A stretch of DNA of 56,233 nucleotides from Aureococcus anophagefferens (GCF_000186865.1 NW_008705594.1:261794-318026), one strand, 5' to 3'; counted from the stretch's first letter, positions 52,101 to 54,204 are shown. Numbers and translations are program-made. Notes: a model not told the origin generated them from the letters alone.

Positions 52101-54204
52101 CCAACATTGGGAATCCGTAATCAAGAACGGTATGACTATACCAGGTTAACACATGTATTCAAACTGATTGCCAAGAATGGCAGGATTCCTACTTTCAACA
52201 AAACACTCTGGAGCATCCCATCTTCTCTAGTGTTTCTCATCTGCCTATTTCCATGCTGTAGACAGTCTTTGTTTACTCGTGTTTTCGACGGTCGAAGACC
52301 GTTGCTACTCTGCTCCGTCAAAAGACAGGGACGAGTTATTCTCGTGCGCGTCTTCTTTGTGAAATATGACGTTTGACTACATACGACGATAGCTGACCTG
52401 TAAAGATGCATACTGCGAAATCCAAGAGTGGTGTGCGCCAAGGACCCTTGTAGATTCCACTCCAGCATACTCGGCGCATATTGACTTGGCTGTGTTCAAT
52501 ATCTAAAATTTCTTTTTTAACGCACGTGTCGTGCATCTTGTTTGAAATCCCTCGTAATGTGCGAGTTTGGAAATGAGCCAACGAGATTGCGAGCGCTTGT
52601 GGGCGGAAACCTTCCTGAAATTATCAATTTGCCTTGATTCATTTTCTGATCCTACGCATGTGTGCCGGCTGCGGTACGAAGATTTGTGTGATTCGTCAGA
52701 GAGCACAATGTGAGATTTGGAATTATTCTTCTGCCGTCCACCCGGAAGTCTCCATTGGACCTGAGCCAAAGAGCGGGTTTCGATTCCCCCTACATTGCAG
52801 CTGCGTTCCCCACTCAAGTTGCAGCTCAAGACTCGTCAGCTTGCCTGGTCTTTGGGATACTCGGTACACGTCCCGAGCGCGAATTTTAACTTTATTCGGT
52901 TTGATGTAGAAAGCGGGATGGTCCTTGTCGTACAAAAGGGAGAGGACCGGAACACAACTCTGGTCACCATTCACGGTGGGACCGGTACCCCCGTTGGAAC
53001 GCTTCTCGCATGCCATTTATCAAATTCAGTGCCGATCATCGCGCTGCAAGCGCCCGAACTCGTCGCGCCAAATGCCACGAGACCCTTCGTAGACGTGGAA
53101 GCGTGAATGTCCTACTACAGGAAAATCATGATCATGTAGCTTCGCCACCCTAGATGTGTGCACGTGGCTGGCCTCTCCCAGGGCGGGTGGTACGCCGCTT
53201 TATTCGCGCGCAGCCTAGAAGACGCGAAGATCTCGTGTGTGTCTTTGCACGTGGTCGATCCGACGCCTCTGGGCGGTTGAGGGTACAGAGGCCTGCTTGT
53301 GCAGATGGCGTCATTTTTTGACATGTTGTGCGCTACTTTTTTCTCGGAGAATTCGTGCGCAGCGGAATCAGCCGTGGCGTGCGGAGACCTGACGAGTATA
53401 GGTTCGCTCGTCCAGCACATTTCAGAGTCGGTACCCGTTTCAATCCAGGAAGAAGTCTGGAGGCTGGTGTATTACGCAATCTCATAAGAGACAGAATATT
53501 TTAACCTCGTGCGCAAGCGTCCTGACTTCTTTCGCCGCCTTTGCGCCCCGACCGCGTTCTTTAAATGCCGGGACGACGGTCCGGCCTTTTTCAAGCGGCT
53601 GTCTCATTTTTCGTGCGAGCATCTCGATGCTGTGTACGGCTGGAGCCGCGCCCAATCCAAGTAGGGTCACCCGACAATTTTGGACTGTCTCCACATCGAC
53701 CCGCTGAATAAATCACCCTGGATCAATTTGGTCGCGTTTTGGATTTAGCGATCGGTCGTCGCGGATCCTCGCGGTTTTTGGCATGAAGCGGTTCAAGAGG
53801 GTCGGGGCATGGAGAGAATGTGCGCGACCTGGGCTCTTGTGCACTCAGAACACTTGAATCGCTATCTCGACACTCCGGGCGTCAGCGGCTTGGATCGCGC
53901 CTACGCAAAAAGCACATCCTACACAATCTCGGCCGCTAGCGATACGATTTGCATATCCGTACCGTCGGCCACCGGGGCCATCGAGACGGTCTGCGCGCTC
54001 GACGGTCTGCCGACAAAGGTCAACGTTGGCGATGATTTTTCTTTCGACTCCGTCGTTTGGAGTGCCGACACCCTCATCTTGACAAGAAAAAGGTCCAGCC
54101 ATATCATTTGCGTGCAGCACGTCCTCGAATCTGAAGACATACTAGTCGTCAGGTCCAGTTTGGACGCCACCGTCGAGCTCGTGCAGCGTTATCGGCGCCT
54201 CTAG
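1..54204 (+). CDS. Giant modular trans-AT polyketide synthase, 5'-truncated, with introns and in-frame stop codons
   Basis: One continuous multidomain polypeptide on the plus strand. Reading frame by position: frame 3 to ~4420, frame 1 to 16496, frame 3 to 34157, frame 2 from 34426, frame 3 from 41087, frame 1 from 48855 to the end. Apart from an 8-nt deletion near 4420 and a 1-nt difference before 25, every frame change is explained by one of ten predicted introns. Stop triplets occur throughout, at Gln (TAG/TAA) or Arg (TGA) positions wherever a paralogue or motif allows a check. The part seen is about 17,900 codons. The end is set by the TAG at 54202-54204 after a fatty-acid-binding fold ending YRRL. 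No AT domain is seen, so extender loading is presumably in trans. Whether it is expressed as one protein cannot be told from DNA. Confidence 0.75.
1111..1720 (+). CDS. ECH1-like dehydratase domain, copy 1
   Basis: Crotonase-fold domain fused directly after HMGS. It shows the family core: [21 protein letters not shown] (oxyanion loop with GGG, 1357-1420), then FGLSV and RRWVLLQE. Its place after HMGS matches ECH1 (PksH/CurE role), which dehydrates the HMG-type intermediate. A run of eight G (1371-1378) lies in the GGG codons. The sequence ~775-1425 is nearly identical to 18365-19013 in copy 3, which suggests recent gene conversion. The catalytic assignment is by position and fold, not by a verified active residue. 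Confidence 0.72.
1721..2770 (+). CDS. Conserved inter-ECH linker region, module A, function unknown
   Basis: In-frame region between ECH1 and ECH2, also present in the other three HMGS modules (9461-10510, 19319-20390, 27419-28440). Recognisable blocks are [14 protein letters not shown]...IHAMVLHTG (1728-1850), which looks like a beta-alpha-beta unit, and [15 protein letters not shown] (2024-2068). It could be a ketoreductase structural subdomain, but I see no catalytic Ser-Tyr-Lys set, so I leave it unassigned. The part 2225-2640 is AT-richer and carries dense stops; it may contain an unrecognised intron. Confidence 0.4.
2771..3066 (+). CDS. Pre-ECH2 domain, module A, unknown
   Basis: Block with [13 protein letters not shown]...[12 protein letters not shown] before ECH2. 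A related block precedes ECH2 in each module, including the FSH modules, where it reads [13 protein letters not shown]...YTLIVNRG. The alternating hydrophobic strands suggest a small alpha/beta fold. No family recognised. Conservation across six modules argues that it is a real structural or docking element of the ECH2 unit. Confidence 0.4.
3067..3730 (+). CDS. ECH2-like (decarboxylase) crotonase domain, module A
   Basis: Crotonase fold matching the PksI/CurF-ECH2 role, which decarboxylates the 3-methylglutaconyl-type intermediate. Motifs: [16 protein letters not shown] (3132-3180), [17 protein letters not shown] (3255-3306), [18 protein letters not shown] (3414-3470) and [15 protein letters not shown] (3501-3545). 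In-frame TGA at 3390-3392 (VT-X-DIRRL) is AGA (Arg) in module D; the TAG at 3327 in KETF is CAG in module C. It is followed in frame by tandem ACPs. Confidence 0.78.
3921..4124 (+). CDS. Acyl carrier protein A1 of a tandem triplet
   Basis: ACP with phosphopantetheine attachment motif [16 protein letters not shown], then [18 protein letters not shown], the classic ACP helix-3 pattern. The TAG at 4017-4019 is CAG (Gln) in ACP B1. Tandem ACPs next to HMGS cassettes are typical of beta-branching modules. Confidence 0.88.
4176..4395 (+). CDS. Acyl carrier protein A2
   Basis: Second unit of the triplet, almost identical to A1 over the DSLGATEL to [15 protein letters not shown] stretch; the linker repeats [13 protein letters not shown]. 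Same TAG after GATEL. Confidence 0.87.
4436..4640 (+). CDS. Acyl carrier protein A3, after an 8-nt deletion
   Basis: Third unit, [16 protein letters not shown] and [15 protein letters not shown]. Compared with A2 the linker before it lacks 8 nt (GCCTGTGGACACG against GCCTGTTGCCAAGTGGACACG), moving the frame from 3 to 1; everything downstream stays in frame 1. This is the only uncompensated indel I found inside the gene body. It could be a real lesion, an assembly error or a sign of an unrecognised intron. Confidence 0.8.
4741..5490 (+). CDS. ECH3: accessory enoyl-CoA hydratase/isomerase-like domain, module A
   Basis: Third crotonase fold of the module, closer to the hydratase/isomerase family: [17 protein letters not shown] (4768-4818), [13 protein letters not shown] (4885-4920), [18 protein letters not shown] (4987-5040). 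Homologue at 30150-30895. In-frame TGA at 5107-5109, in the LPFN-X-WK motif, is CGA (Arg) at 30516-30518; two more TGA here are CGA in that copy. A shared TAA follows TEIVAV. Probable role (inference): double-bond isomerisation or extra hydration of the branch. Confidence 0.75.
5541..6850 (+). CDS. Ketosynthase A
   Basis: Elongating KS with all three catalytic elements: Cys in DTACSS (6101-6118), His in [12 protein letters not shown] (6481-6516) and His in [11 protein letters not shown]. The N-terminal PLHRWD element and LEAGRTDPQ are present, and the C-terminus ends [16 protein letters not shown]. No introns, unlike the KS domains at 15.4 and 33-51 kb. Stops: TAG after DTACSS is CAA (Gln) in KS-B; TAG-TGA in the NGSA-X-X-RLI motif is CAG-CGG (Gln-Arg) there. 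Follows ECH3 and precedes a DH-like region. Confidence 0.88.
6880..7600 (+). CDS. Dehydratase-like double-hotdog region, module A
   Basis: After LPSLYRAQ, the standard post-KS motif here, come about 240 residues: [16 protein letters not shown] with strands like a DH N-terminal hotdog, and [11 protein letters not shown]...[15 protein letters not shown] (7459-7560) like the end of a DH C-terminal hotdog. The catalytic HxxxGxxxxP motif is not seen. I first took the middle for a ketoreductase remnant. Homologues at 16,700-17,440 and 24,850-25,540. Probably inactive or atypical; the family call is tentative. Confidence 0.4.
7606..8850 (+). CDS. HMG-CoA synthase-like domain, copy 2 (complete)
   Basis: Complete HMGS: N-terminus [27 protein letters not shown], then GRLEVGTE, Cys 7981-7983 in [16 protein letters not shown] and C-terminal YGSGCAAS. 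Continues in frame from the preceding DH-like region and into ECH1. In this copy FGYEP is preceded by CGA (Arg), where copies 1, 3 and 4 have TGA. The TGA-TAG pair at 7828-7833 is shared with the other copies. Confidence 0.88.
8851..9460 (+). CDS. ECH1-like domain, copy 2
   Basis: Crotonase fold with [17 protein letters not shown], where Arg replaces the third Gly of the GGG seen in copies 1 and 3, then [12 protein letters not shown] and [11 protein letters not shown]. The changed oxyanion loop may lower activity. A TAG follows GEDH at 9340. Confidence 0.68.
9461..10510 (+). CDS. Inter-ECH linker and pre-ECH2 region, start, module B
   Basis: Same order as in module [12 protein letters not shown]...IHAMILHTD, then [15 protein letters not shown] (9761-9805), but the second half (9960-10510) has diverged and I recognise no fold. 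No net frame change: frame 1 before and after. Confidence 0.33.
10511..11330 (+). CDS. Pre-ECH2 plus ECH2-like domain, module B
   Basis: [28 protein letters not shown] (10530-10615) is the diverged pre-ECH2 block. The crotonase core follows: [15 protein letters not shown] (10816-10860), [12 protein letters not shown] (10936-10971), [18 protein letters not shown] and [14 protein letters not shown]. Here SRAL uses CGC (Arg) where modules A, C and D have TGA, supporting TGA as an Arg equivalent. Closest in spacing to the other ECH2 units but the most diverged of the four. Confidence 0.72.
11560..11790 (+). CDS. Acyl carrier protein B1
   Basis: [33 protein letters not shown] with no stop in it. 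The CAG at 11680-11682 is the sense partner of the TAG seen at the same place in the ACPs of modules A, C and [17 protein letters not shown] follows. Confidence 0.92.
11836..12084 (+). CDS. Acyl carrier protein B2
   Basis: Second tandem ACP, also stop-free up to TAA at 12082. Differs from B1 by a few residues (RALGDEF). The pair B1-B2 is the longest uninterrupted ACP stretch in the window and the best reference for the stop positions elsewhere. Confidence 0.92.
   Translation, partial: QVQATVVSCVAEVLGTEVAGDAPLMAAGIDSLGATELQRALGDEFSAELPATLLFDHPSIEGIASSVSQTFRVSSVEAELVT
12150..13460 (+). CDS. Ketosynthase B
   Basis: Intronless KS with [21 protein letters not shown]-terminal region, [31 protein letters not shown] and [14 protein letters not shown] at 12823-12825 falls exactly on the Arg of the KS motif GRCHTFD. 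Two unresolved bases (N) at 13029 and 13233. Near-identical to KS-C and close to KS-D; all three follow HMGS cassettes. Confidence 0.87.
13560..14115 (+). CDS. Dehydratase domain, module B, with catalytic His motif
   Basis: [20 protein letters not shown] (13603-13662) is a textbook DH HxxxGxxxxPG motif, followed by [15 protein letters not shown] later segment, [20 protein letters not shown] (14040-14099), fits the next hotdog strands but lies in another frame (3 instead of 1), so there is either a pair of compensating shifts or an intron between them. The C-terminal hotdog Asp region is not recognised. This is the only DH in the window that keeps the His motif. Confidence 0.6.
14116..14660 (+). 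other. Weakly coding AT-richer stretch between DH and ACP
   Basis: No domain recognised. Frame 1 is open in patches ([14 protein letters not shown] at 14410-14460; [15 protein letters not shown] at 14510-14555) but holds TAATAA and other clustered stops around 14469-14486. The frame before and after is the same, so this may be a fast-evolving linker or hold an intron. Confidence 0.4.
14773..14991 (+). CDS. Acyl carrier protein B3
   Basis: [20 protein letters not shown] then [19 protein letters not shown], stop-free. Differs from the HMGS-module ACP type ([10 protein letters not shown]) and belongs with the ACPs that precede intron-bearing KS domains (GLDSI type). Confidence 0.92.
15085..15290 (+). 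CDS. Acyl carrier protein B4
   Basis: [20 protein letters not shown] then [17 protein letters not shown] within FTIEL and TAG before TLLFD; the neighbour ACP has sense codons at both positions. Confidence 0.9.
15391..16690 (+). CDS. Ketosynthase B2, intron-bearing
   Basis: Best preserved KS: VPVTRW, YGSF, 220 residues without a stop from 15529, [51 protein letters not shown], then intron 1, VGAAMGALC...[10 protein letters not shown], intron 2, and LNTHLSSI. Ends [20 protein letters not shown] at 16190 in NGSSQR-X-L is CGA (Arg) in KS-D2 and KS-E. All catalytic residues present. Confidence 0.92.
16279..16326 (+). other. Intron 1 of KS-B2 (48 nt, GT..AG)
   Basis: Interrupts the motif GDPIE/VGAA, contiguous (GDPVEVGA) in the intronless KS domains. 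Phase 0; its last codon is an in-frame TAG. Confidence 0.85.
16497..16543 (+). other. Intron 2 of KS-B2 (47 nt, GT..AG)
   Basis: Splits AQLRL/LNTHL; removal shifts the frame from 1 to 3, exactly the frame of all downstream sequence. Phase 2. The exon between introns is 170 nt. Confidence 0.85.
16700..17440 (+). CDS. Dehydratase-like region after KS-B2
   Basis: Homologue of 6880-7600: [53 protein letters not shown] and [15 protein letters not shown]. No HxxxGxxxxP. Parts are identical to 24,850-25,540 (for example 17155-17310), pointing to recent exchange between modules. Confidence 0.4.
17454..18700 (+). CDS. HMG-CoA synthase-like domain, copy 3
   Basis: Complete HMGS with [35 protein letters not shown], Cys 17832-17834, KHSWDFYRP. 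It is a mosaic: 18146-18330 matches copy 4 almost base for base, including TAA in LF-X-KHV (CAA in copies 1 and 2), while the following ~650 nt match copy 1. Confidence 0.88.
18701..19318 (+). CDS. ECH1-like domain, copy 3
   Basis: [21 protein letters not shown] with intact [40 protein letters not shown]. Longest stop-free ECH1 run (161 codons from 18771). Confidence 0.74.
19319..20665 (+). CDS. Inter-ECH linker and pre-ECH2 region, module C
   Basis: Blocks [11 protein letters not shown]...IHAMVLQTG and [15 protein letters not shown], then [12 protein letters not shown] and the pre-ECH2 block [14 protein letters not shown]...LLIVERRGN (20430-20520). Segment 19990-20330 is AT-rich with many stops and no recognised motif. 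Function unknown. Confidence 0.38.
20666..21320 (+). CDS. ECH2-like domain, module C
   Basis: [59 protein letters not shown] and [17 protein letters not shown]. Shares the TGA in MFS-X-AL with modules A and D. In frame with the following triple ACP. Confidence 0.77.
21530..21740 (+). CDS. Acyl carrier protein C1
   Basis: [16 protein letters not shown] with TAA where the other ACPs have TAG or CAG, a third spelling at the same Gln position. [18 protein letters not shown] follows. Confidence 0.87.
21784..22000 (+). CDS. Acyl carrier protein C2
   Basis: [16 protein letters not shown] with TAA, then [18 protein letters not shown]. The linker [16 protein letters not shown] has TAG where modules A and B have CAA (CCQVDTHQ). 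Confidence 0.87.
22048..22250 (+). CDS. Acyl carrier protein C3
   Basis: [12 protein letters not shown] with [20 protein letters not shown]. Ends the triplet; the enoylreductase domain follows after about 40 residues. Confidence 0.87.
22374..23430 (+). CDS. Enoylreductase (MDR / quinone-oxidoreductase type), module C only
   Basis: Full-length MDR fold, about 350 residues: GroES part [21 protein letters not shown] (22374-22436), [26 protein letters not shown], Rossmann loop [20 protein letters not shown] (22881-22940), [20 protein letters not shown] and GKVVL near the end. TGA at 23130 in [13 protein letters not shown] sits where the family usually has Arg. NADPH-dependent reduction of the unsaturated branch is the likely role; position after ECH2 and ACPs recalls CurF. 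Absent from modules A, B and D. Confidence 0.82.
23590..24780 (+). CDS. Ketosynthase C
   Basis: Intronless [77 protein letters not shown] (24420-24470), [20 protein letters not shown]. Nearly the same sequence as KS-B but without its ambiguous bases and a six-base insertion after NKR. Confidence 0.88.
24790..25560 (+). CDS. Dehydratase-like region, module C
   Basis: Same domain as 16,700-17,440, to which 24935-25030 and 25248-25390 are practically identical. [20 protein letters not shown] and [15 protein letters not shown] give the best match to a hotdog C-terminus. Catalytic His motif missing. Confidence 0.4.
25563..26790 (+). CDS. HMG-CoA synthase-like domain, copy 4
   Basis: [27 protein letters not shown] with TAG where copies 2 and 3 have CAG, EVGTE, Cys 25926-25928, [23 protein letters not shown] at 25773-25778 as in the other copies. 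HMGS to KS-D is one unbroken frame 3 with no indel. Confidence 0.88.
26791..27418 (+). CDS. ECH1-like domain, copy 4
   Basis: [21 protein letters not shown] (Arg for the third Gly, as in copy 2), [12 protein letters not shown], then [15 protein letters not shown] at 27195-27197 where the other three copies have CGA (Arg). Confidence 0.72.
27419..28735 (+). CDS. Inter-ECH linker and pre-ECH2 region, module D
   Basis: Carries the [15 protein letters not shown] block and the pre-ECH2 block [14 protein letters not shown]...[13 protein letters not shown] (28481-28580). 28040-28330 is AT-rich with no motif seen. Unknown function. Confidence 0.38.
28736..29385 (+). CDS. ECH2-like domain, module D
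   Basis: [46 protein letters not shown] and [20 protein letters not shown] uses AGA (Arg) where module A has TGA. Where modules A and C have TAA before the GFQIY motif this copy has AAC. Confidence 0.77.
29590..29790 (+). CDS. Acyl carrier protein D1
   Basis: [40 protein letters not shown]. An unusual TGA lies at the start (CVA-X-VLGT) where others have GAG, a difference not explained by Gln or Arg equivalence. Confidence 0.85.
29840..30045 (+). CDS. Acyl carrier protein D2
   Basis: [39 protein letters not shown]. Only two ACPs here against three in modules A and C. A TAA in HQV-X-AVVATC is CAA elsewhere. Confidence 0.87.
30150..30895 (+). CDS. ECH3 hydratase/isomerase-like domain, module D
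   Basis: [63 protein letters not shown]. Stop-poor partner of the module A copy: three sites that are TGA there are CGA here. Between the copies silent changes are at least as frequent as replacements in the stretch I compared by eye. Confidence 0.77.
30940..32310 (+). CDS. Ketosynthase D
   Basis: Intronless [112 protein letters not shown]. The Asn of KxNxGH is Ser here; Lys and His are kept. Confidence 0.87.
32320..32700 (+). CDS. Degenerate dehydratase-like remnant after KS-D
   Basis: SSLYRAQ, then [19 protein letters not shown] (32490-32550), which aligns with the module B DH motif [20 protein letters not shown] but has lost the catalytic His and the Pro. Suggests an inactivated DH. Confidence 0.35.
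32620..32830 (+). repeat. Linker segment duplicated at 46795-47000
   Basis: About 200 nt (GGATAATGGGATCTTGCA.. to the G-run and ..TTCATTGCTACTG) recur before the ACP of KS-G. Both copies contain long G runs (32788-32797; 46964-46970). Both lie just upstream of an ACP plus intron-bearing KS unit, so the unit was probably copied with its leader. Confidence 0.75.
32985..33200 (+). CDS. Acyl carrier protein D3
   Basis: [29 protein letters not shown] then [19 protein letters not shown], stop-free (open 32727-33281). The Asp before the pantetheine Ser is Asn (LNSI). Same class as G and H ACPs. Confidence 0.92.
33290..34570 (+). CDS. Ketosynthase D2, intron-bearing
   Basis: VPAV-X-W with TGA at 33399-33401, where KS-G and KS-H have CGA, for the Arg of the KS P..RW motif. 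Then [61 protein letters not shown], intron, [21 protein letters not shown], intron, [24 protein letters not shown]. Acidic catalytic set complete. Confidence 0.88.
34158..34209 (+). other. Intron 1 of KS-D2 (52 nt, GT..AG)
   Basis: GAG/GTATGG...CTTAG/GTGGGG. Removal joins frame 3 to frame 1, restoring GDPIE-VGAA; the frame change makes this one of the strongest intron calls. Confidence 0.88.
34380..34425 (+). other. Intron 2 of KS-D2 (46 nt, GT..AG)
   Basis: CT/GTCCGT...GCTAG/GCTG; joins frame 1 to frame 2. Another AG at 34399-34400 would not restore LLNTHL. Confidence 0.83.
34625..35065 (+). other. Linker between KS-D2 and FSH1
   Basis: Begins with the post-KS motif RSLYRAQR. Frame 2 stays readable with Gln/Arg-type stops but no domain is recognised. 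Confidence 0.45.
35070..35850 (+). CDS. FSH-type serine hydrolase domain 1
   Basis: Alpha/beta hydrolase of the FSH family: [15 protein letters not shown], nucleophile elbow GISEGG (35451-35468), [12 protein letters not shown] acid region, and [12 protein letters not shown] with the catalytic His. It occupies the slot that HMGS holds in the four upstream modules. Possible roles (inference): hydrolysis or transfer of an acyl group from the adjacent ACP. TGA before HMVG is TAG in FSH2. Confidence 0.75.
35851..36690 (+). CDS. Unassigned region after FSH1, possibly a degenerate ECH1
   Basis: In-frame with [19 protein letters not shown] (35949-36005) and [20 protein letters not shown] (36138-36197). 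The last part resembles the ECH1 core (LPIV..GH...VADLAIAT) with the GGG loop deleted. Present again at 42601-43430. If ECH1-derived it has lost its oxyanion hole. Confidence 0.3.
36691..37400 (+). CDS. Pre-ECH2 region, module E
   Basis: [13 protein letters not shown]...DYTLIVNRG and a helical stretch [19 protein letters not shown] (36979-37035), then ADSLEAA. Counterpart of the block before ECH2 in the HMGS modules. Unknown fold. Confidence 0.38.
37401..38130 (+). CDS. ECH2-like domain, module E
   Basis: [57 protein letters not shown] and [20 protein letters not shown]. Two frame-2 stops here are TGA/TAG at Arg/Gln-compatible sites. Belongs to the same crotonase subgroup as the other ECH2 units; no HMGS in this module. 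Confidence 0.75.
38280..38500 (+). CDS. Acyl carrier protein E1
   Basis: [20 protein letters not shown] and [22 protein letters not shown] early in helix 1 region (SS-X-GTAVS). Confidence 0.9.
38600..38830 (+). CDS. Acyl carrier protein E2
   Basis: [20 protein letters not shown] and [19 protein letters not shown]. Distinct DAG-type ACP shared with ACP F. Confidence 0.9.
38935..39670 (+). CDS. ECH3 hydratase/isomerase-like domain, module E
   Basis: [19 protein letters not shown] (38953-39009), [53 protein letters not shown]. Open for 239 codons (38951-39670), the longest stop-free run in the window. YHVAEH replaces the YFCSGA of the other ECH3 domains, so oxyanion geometry or chemistry may differ. 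Confidence 0.8.
39810..41225 (+). CDS. Ketosynthase E, intron-bearing
   Basis: SVPL-TAA-RWA (CAA in KS-D), [104 protein letters not shown]. The ADG of the GYxRGEG motif is altered (GFA-X-ADGAGG). Catalytic Cys and both His present. Confidence 0.88.
40823..40870 (+). other. Intron 1 of KS-E (48 nt, GT..AG)
   Basis: GAG/GTGTGA...CCTTAG/GTCGGT at the GDPIE/VGAA junction; contains an in-frame TGA. Confidence 0.84.
41041..41086 (+). other. Intron 2 of KS-E (46 nt, GT..AG)
   Basis: CG/GTCTCT...AATAG/GTTAAACG; joins frame 2 to frame 3. 170 nt after intron 1, as in the other KS domains. Confidence 0.84.
41226..41799 (+). other. Linker between KS-E and FSH2
   Basis: Frame 3 with SLYRA motif then about 180 residues including [17 protein letters not shown] (41697-41747). 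No domain recognised. It is not similar to the linker before FSH1 except at the end. Confidence 0.4.
41800..42600 (+). CDS. FSH-type serine hydrolase domain 2
   Basis: [45 protein letters not shown] (42211-42246), [26 protein letters not shown] after ILIK is CAA (Gln) in FSH1. Part of a ~6.7-kb segmental duplication with 35070-38130. Confidence 0.75.
42601..43430 (+). CDS. Unassigned region after FSH2
   Basis: Second copy of 35851-36690: [47 protein letters not shown]. Slightly longer at the putative lost loop. Function unknown. Confidence 0.3.
43431..44165 (+). CDS. Pre-ECH2 region, module F
   Basis: [68 protein letters not shown] and TGA/CGA alternations with module E continue here (IKQ-TAG-N against IKQ-GAG-N is an exception). 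Confidence 0.38.
44166..44800 (+). CDS. ECH2-like domain, module F
   Basis: [66 protein letters not shown]. Very close to module E; differences are scattered substitutions. Confidence 0.75.
45010..45245 (+). CDS. Acyl carrier protein F
   Basis: [26 protein letters not shown] and [19 protein letters not shown], stop-free. Only one ACP here where module E has two plus an ECH3. Confidence 0.92.
45370..46520 (+). CDS. Ketosynthase F, intronless and distinct
   Basis: [78 protein letters not shown] (45792-45842), [72 protein letters not shown]. High G+C for this gene and few stops. Sequence is unlike both other KS groups; probably a third clade. Confidence 0.9.
46521..47395 (+). other. Long linker after KS-F, no domain seen
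   Basis: Frame 3 is kept on both sides but the stretch is AT-rich to 46800 and holds many stops, some in clusters; a minus-strand open frame at 46519-46728 looks like chance. 46795-47000 is the duplicated linker described at 32620-32830. Unrecognised introns are possible. Confidence 0.4.
47400..47620 (+). CDS. Acyl carrier protein G
   Basis: [29 protein letters not shown] and [19 protein letters not shown], stop-free (open 47331-47702). Confidence 0.92.
47720..48990 (+). CDS. Ketosynthase G, intron-bearing
   Basis: [101 protein letters not shown] (CAA in KS-H), [42 protein letters not shown]. Leu to Cys change in GHLE. Confidence 0.88.
48591..48637 (+). other. Intron 1 of KS-G (47 nt, GT..AG)
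   Basis: GAG/GTAAGG...CTTGTAG/GTGGGG, a near-consensus donor; joins frame 3 to frame 2. Confidence 0.9.
48808..48854 (+). other. Intron 2 of KS-G (47 nt, GT..AG)
   Basis: CT/GTCGGC...CACAAG/GTTGAACACG; joins frame 2 to frame 1. Confidence 0.85.
49050..49250 (+). CDS. DH-like remnant after KS-G
   Basis: SCYRAQT, then [20 protein letters not shown] and PYGAFTFF. Position and spacing (H, Pro) recall HxxxGxxxxPG, but the Gly is missing. Low confidence. Confidence 0.3.
49251..49730 (+). other. Linker, no domain seen
   Basis: Readable in frame 1 with stops; no motif. A minus-strand frame of 103 codons (49249-49560) has no recognisable feature. Confidence 0.4.
49735..49960 (+). CDS. Acyl carrier protein H
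   Basis: [29 protein letters not shown] and [19 protein letters not shown], stop-free within a 113-codon open stretch. Confidence 0.92.
50000..51330 (+). CDS. Ketosynthase H, intron-bearing, last of the assembly line
   Basis: [141 protein letters not shown]. Feeds the terminal ACP, sulfotransferase and thioesterase. Confidence 0.9.
50935..50982 (+). other. Intron 1 of KS-H (48 nt, GT..AG)
   Basis: GAA/GTACGC...TCTCAG/GTCGGC. No stop inside, so it could also be translated, but it is absent from intronless KS domains. Confidence 0.8.
51153..51197 (+). other. Intron 2 of KS-H (45 nt, GT..AG)
   Basis: CT/GTCAGA...GTTGTAG/GCTGAGC; multiple of three without stop; position identical to the other four. 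Confidence 0.8.
51550..51850 (+). CDS. Terminal acyl carrier protein H2
   Basis: [19 protein letters not shown], then [17 protein letters not shown] with the pantetheine Ser in a GLKSS context, and [10 protein letters not shown] in place of LFDHP. Diverged from all other ACPs here, as expected for a carrier dedicated to chain release. Confidence 0.8.
51860..52070 (+). CDS. ACP-like domain H3
   Basis: [19 protein letters not shown] then [23 protein letters not shown] and LCGVIGAL. Helical pattern fits an ACP with VGSL in place of DSL; the Ser may be the attachment site. Function uncertain. Confidence 0.5.
52140..52745 (+). CDS. Sulfotransferase domain before the thioesterase
   Basis: PAPS-dependent sulfotransferase fold, about 200 residues. 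5'-phosphosulfate loop: [19 protein letters not shown] (52168-52224), matching the SGxS-type loop of the family. 3'-phosphate motif: VHLV-X-NPSQCASLEMS (52531-52584), in which the invariant Arg is written TGA (52543-52545). Then [10 protein letters not shown] and [14 protein letters not shown], the conserved YEDL element. In curacin-type chain termination such a domain sulfates the beta-hydroxyl so that the thioesterase can release with decarboxylation and loss of sulfate. All ten stops in the domain are Gln/Arg-compatible. Confidence 0.8.
52790..53765 (+). CDS. Thioesterase domain
   Basis: Type I TE, alpha/beta hydrolase: [20 protein letters not shown] (52957-53016), [10 protein letters not shown], nucleophile elbow GLSQGG with Ser at 53176-53178, VVDPTPLGG, lid-region [20 protein letters not shown] (53497-53556) and YGWSRAQ. 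Six stops (TGA 53104, TAG 53137, TGA ~53278, TAA 53485, TAG, TAG), no frameshift. Together with the preceding sulfotransferase this suggests hydrolysis coupled to decarboxylation. Catalytic His not placed with certainty (candidate GFWHEAV, 53776-53796). Confidence 0.85.
53797..54204 (+). CDS. Fatty-acid-binding protein (FABP/calycin) domain at the C-terminus
   Basis: About 131 residues with no internal stop: [19 protein letters not shown] (53827-53883), typical of the FABP start, [37 protein letters not shown], and the end [17 protein letters not shown], matching the terminal strand of the fold. Same frame as the TE, about 30 residues on, so it is read as a fused domain; a separate gene starting at ATG 53809 cannot be excluded because a TAG (53746) lies between them. 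It could sequester the hydrophobic product. Confidence 0.82.
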   Translation, partial: EGRGMERMCATWALVHSEHLNRYLDTPGVSGLDRAYAKSTSYTISAASDTICISVPSATGAIETVCALDGLPTKVNVGDDFSFDSVVWSADTLILTRKRSSHIICVQHVLESEDILVVRSSLDATVELVQRYRRL

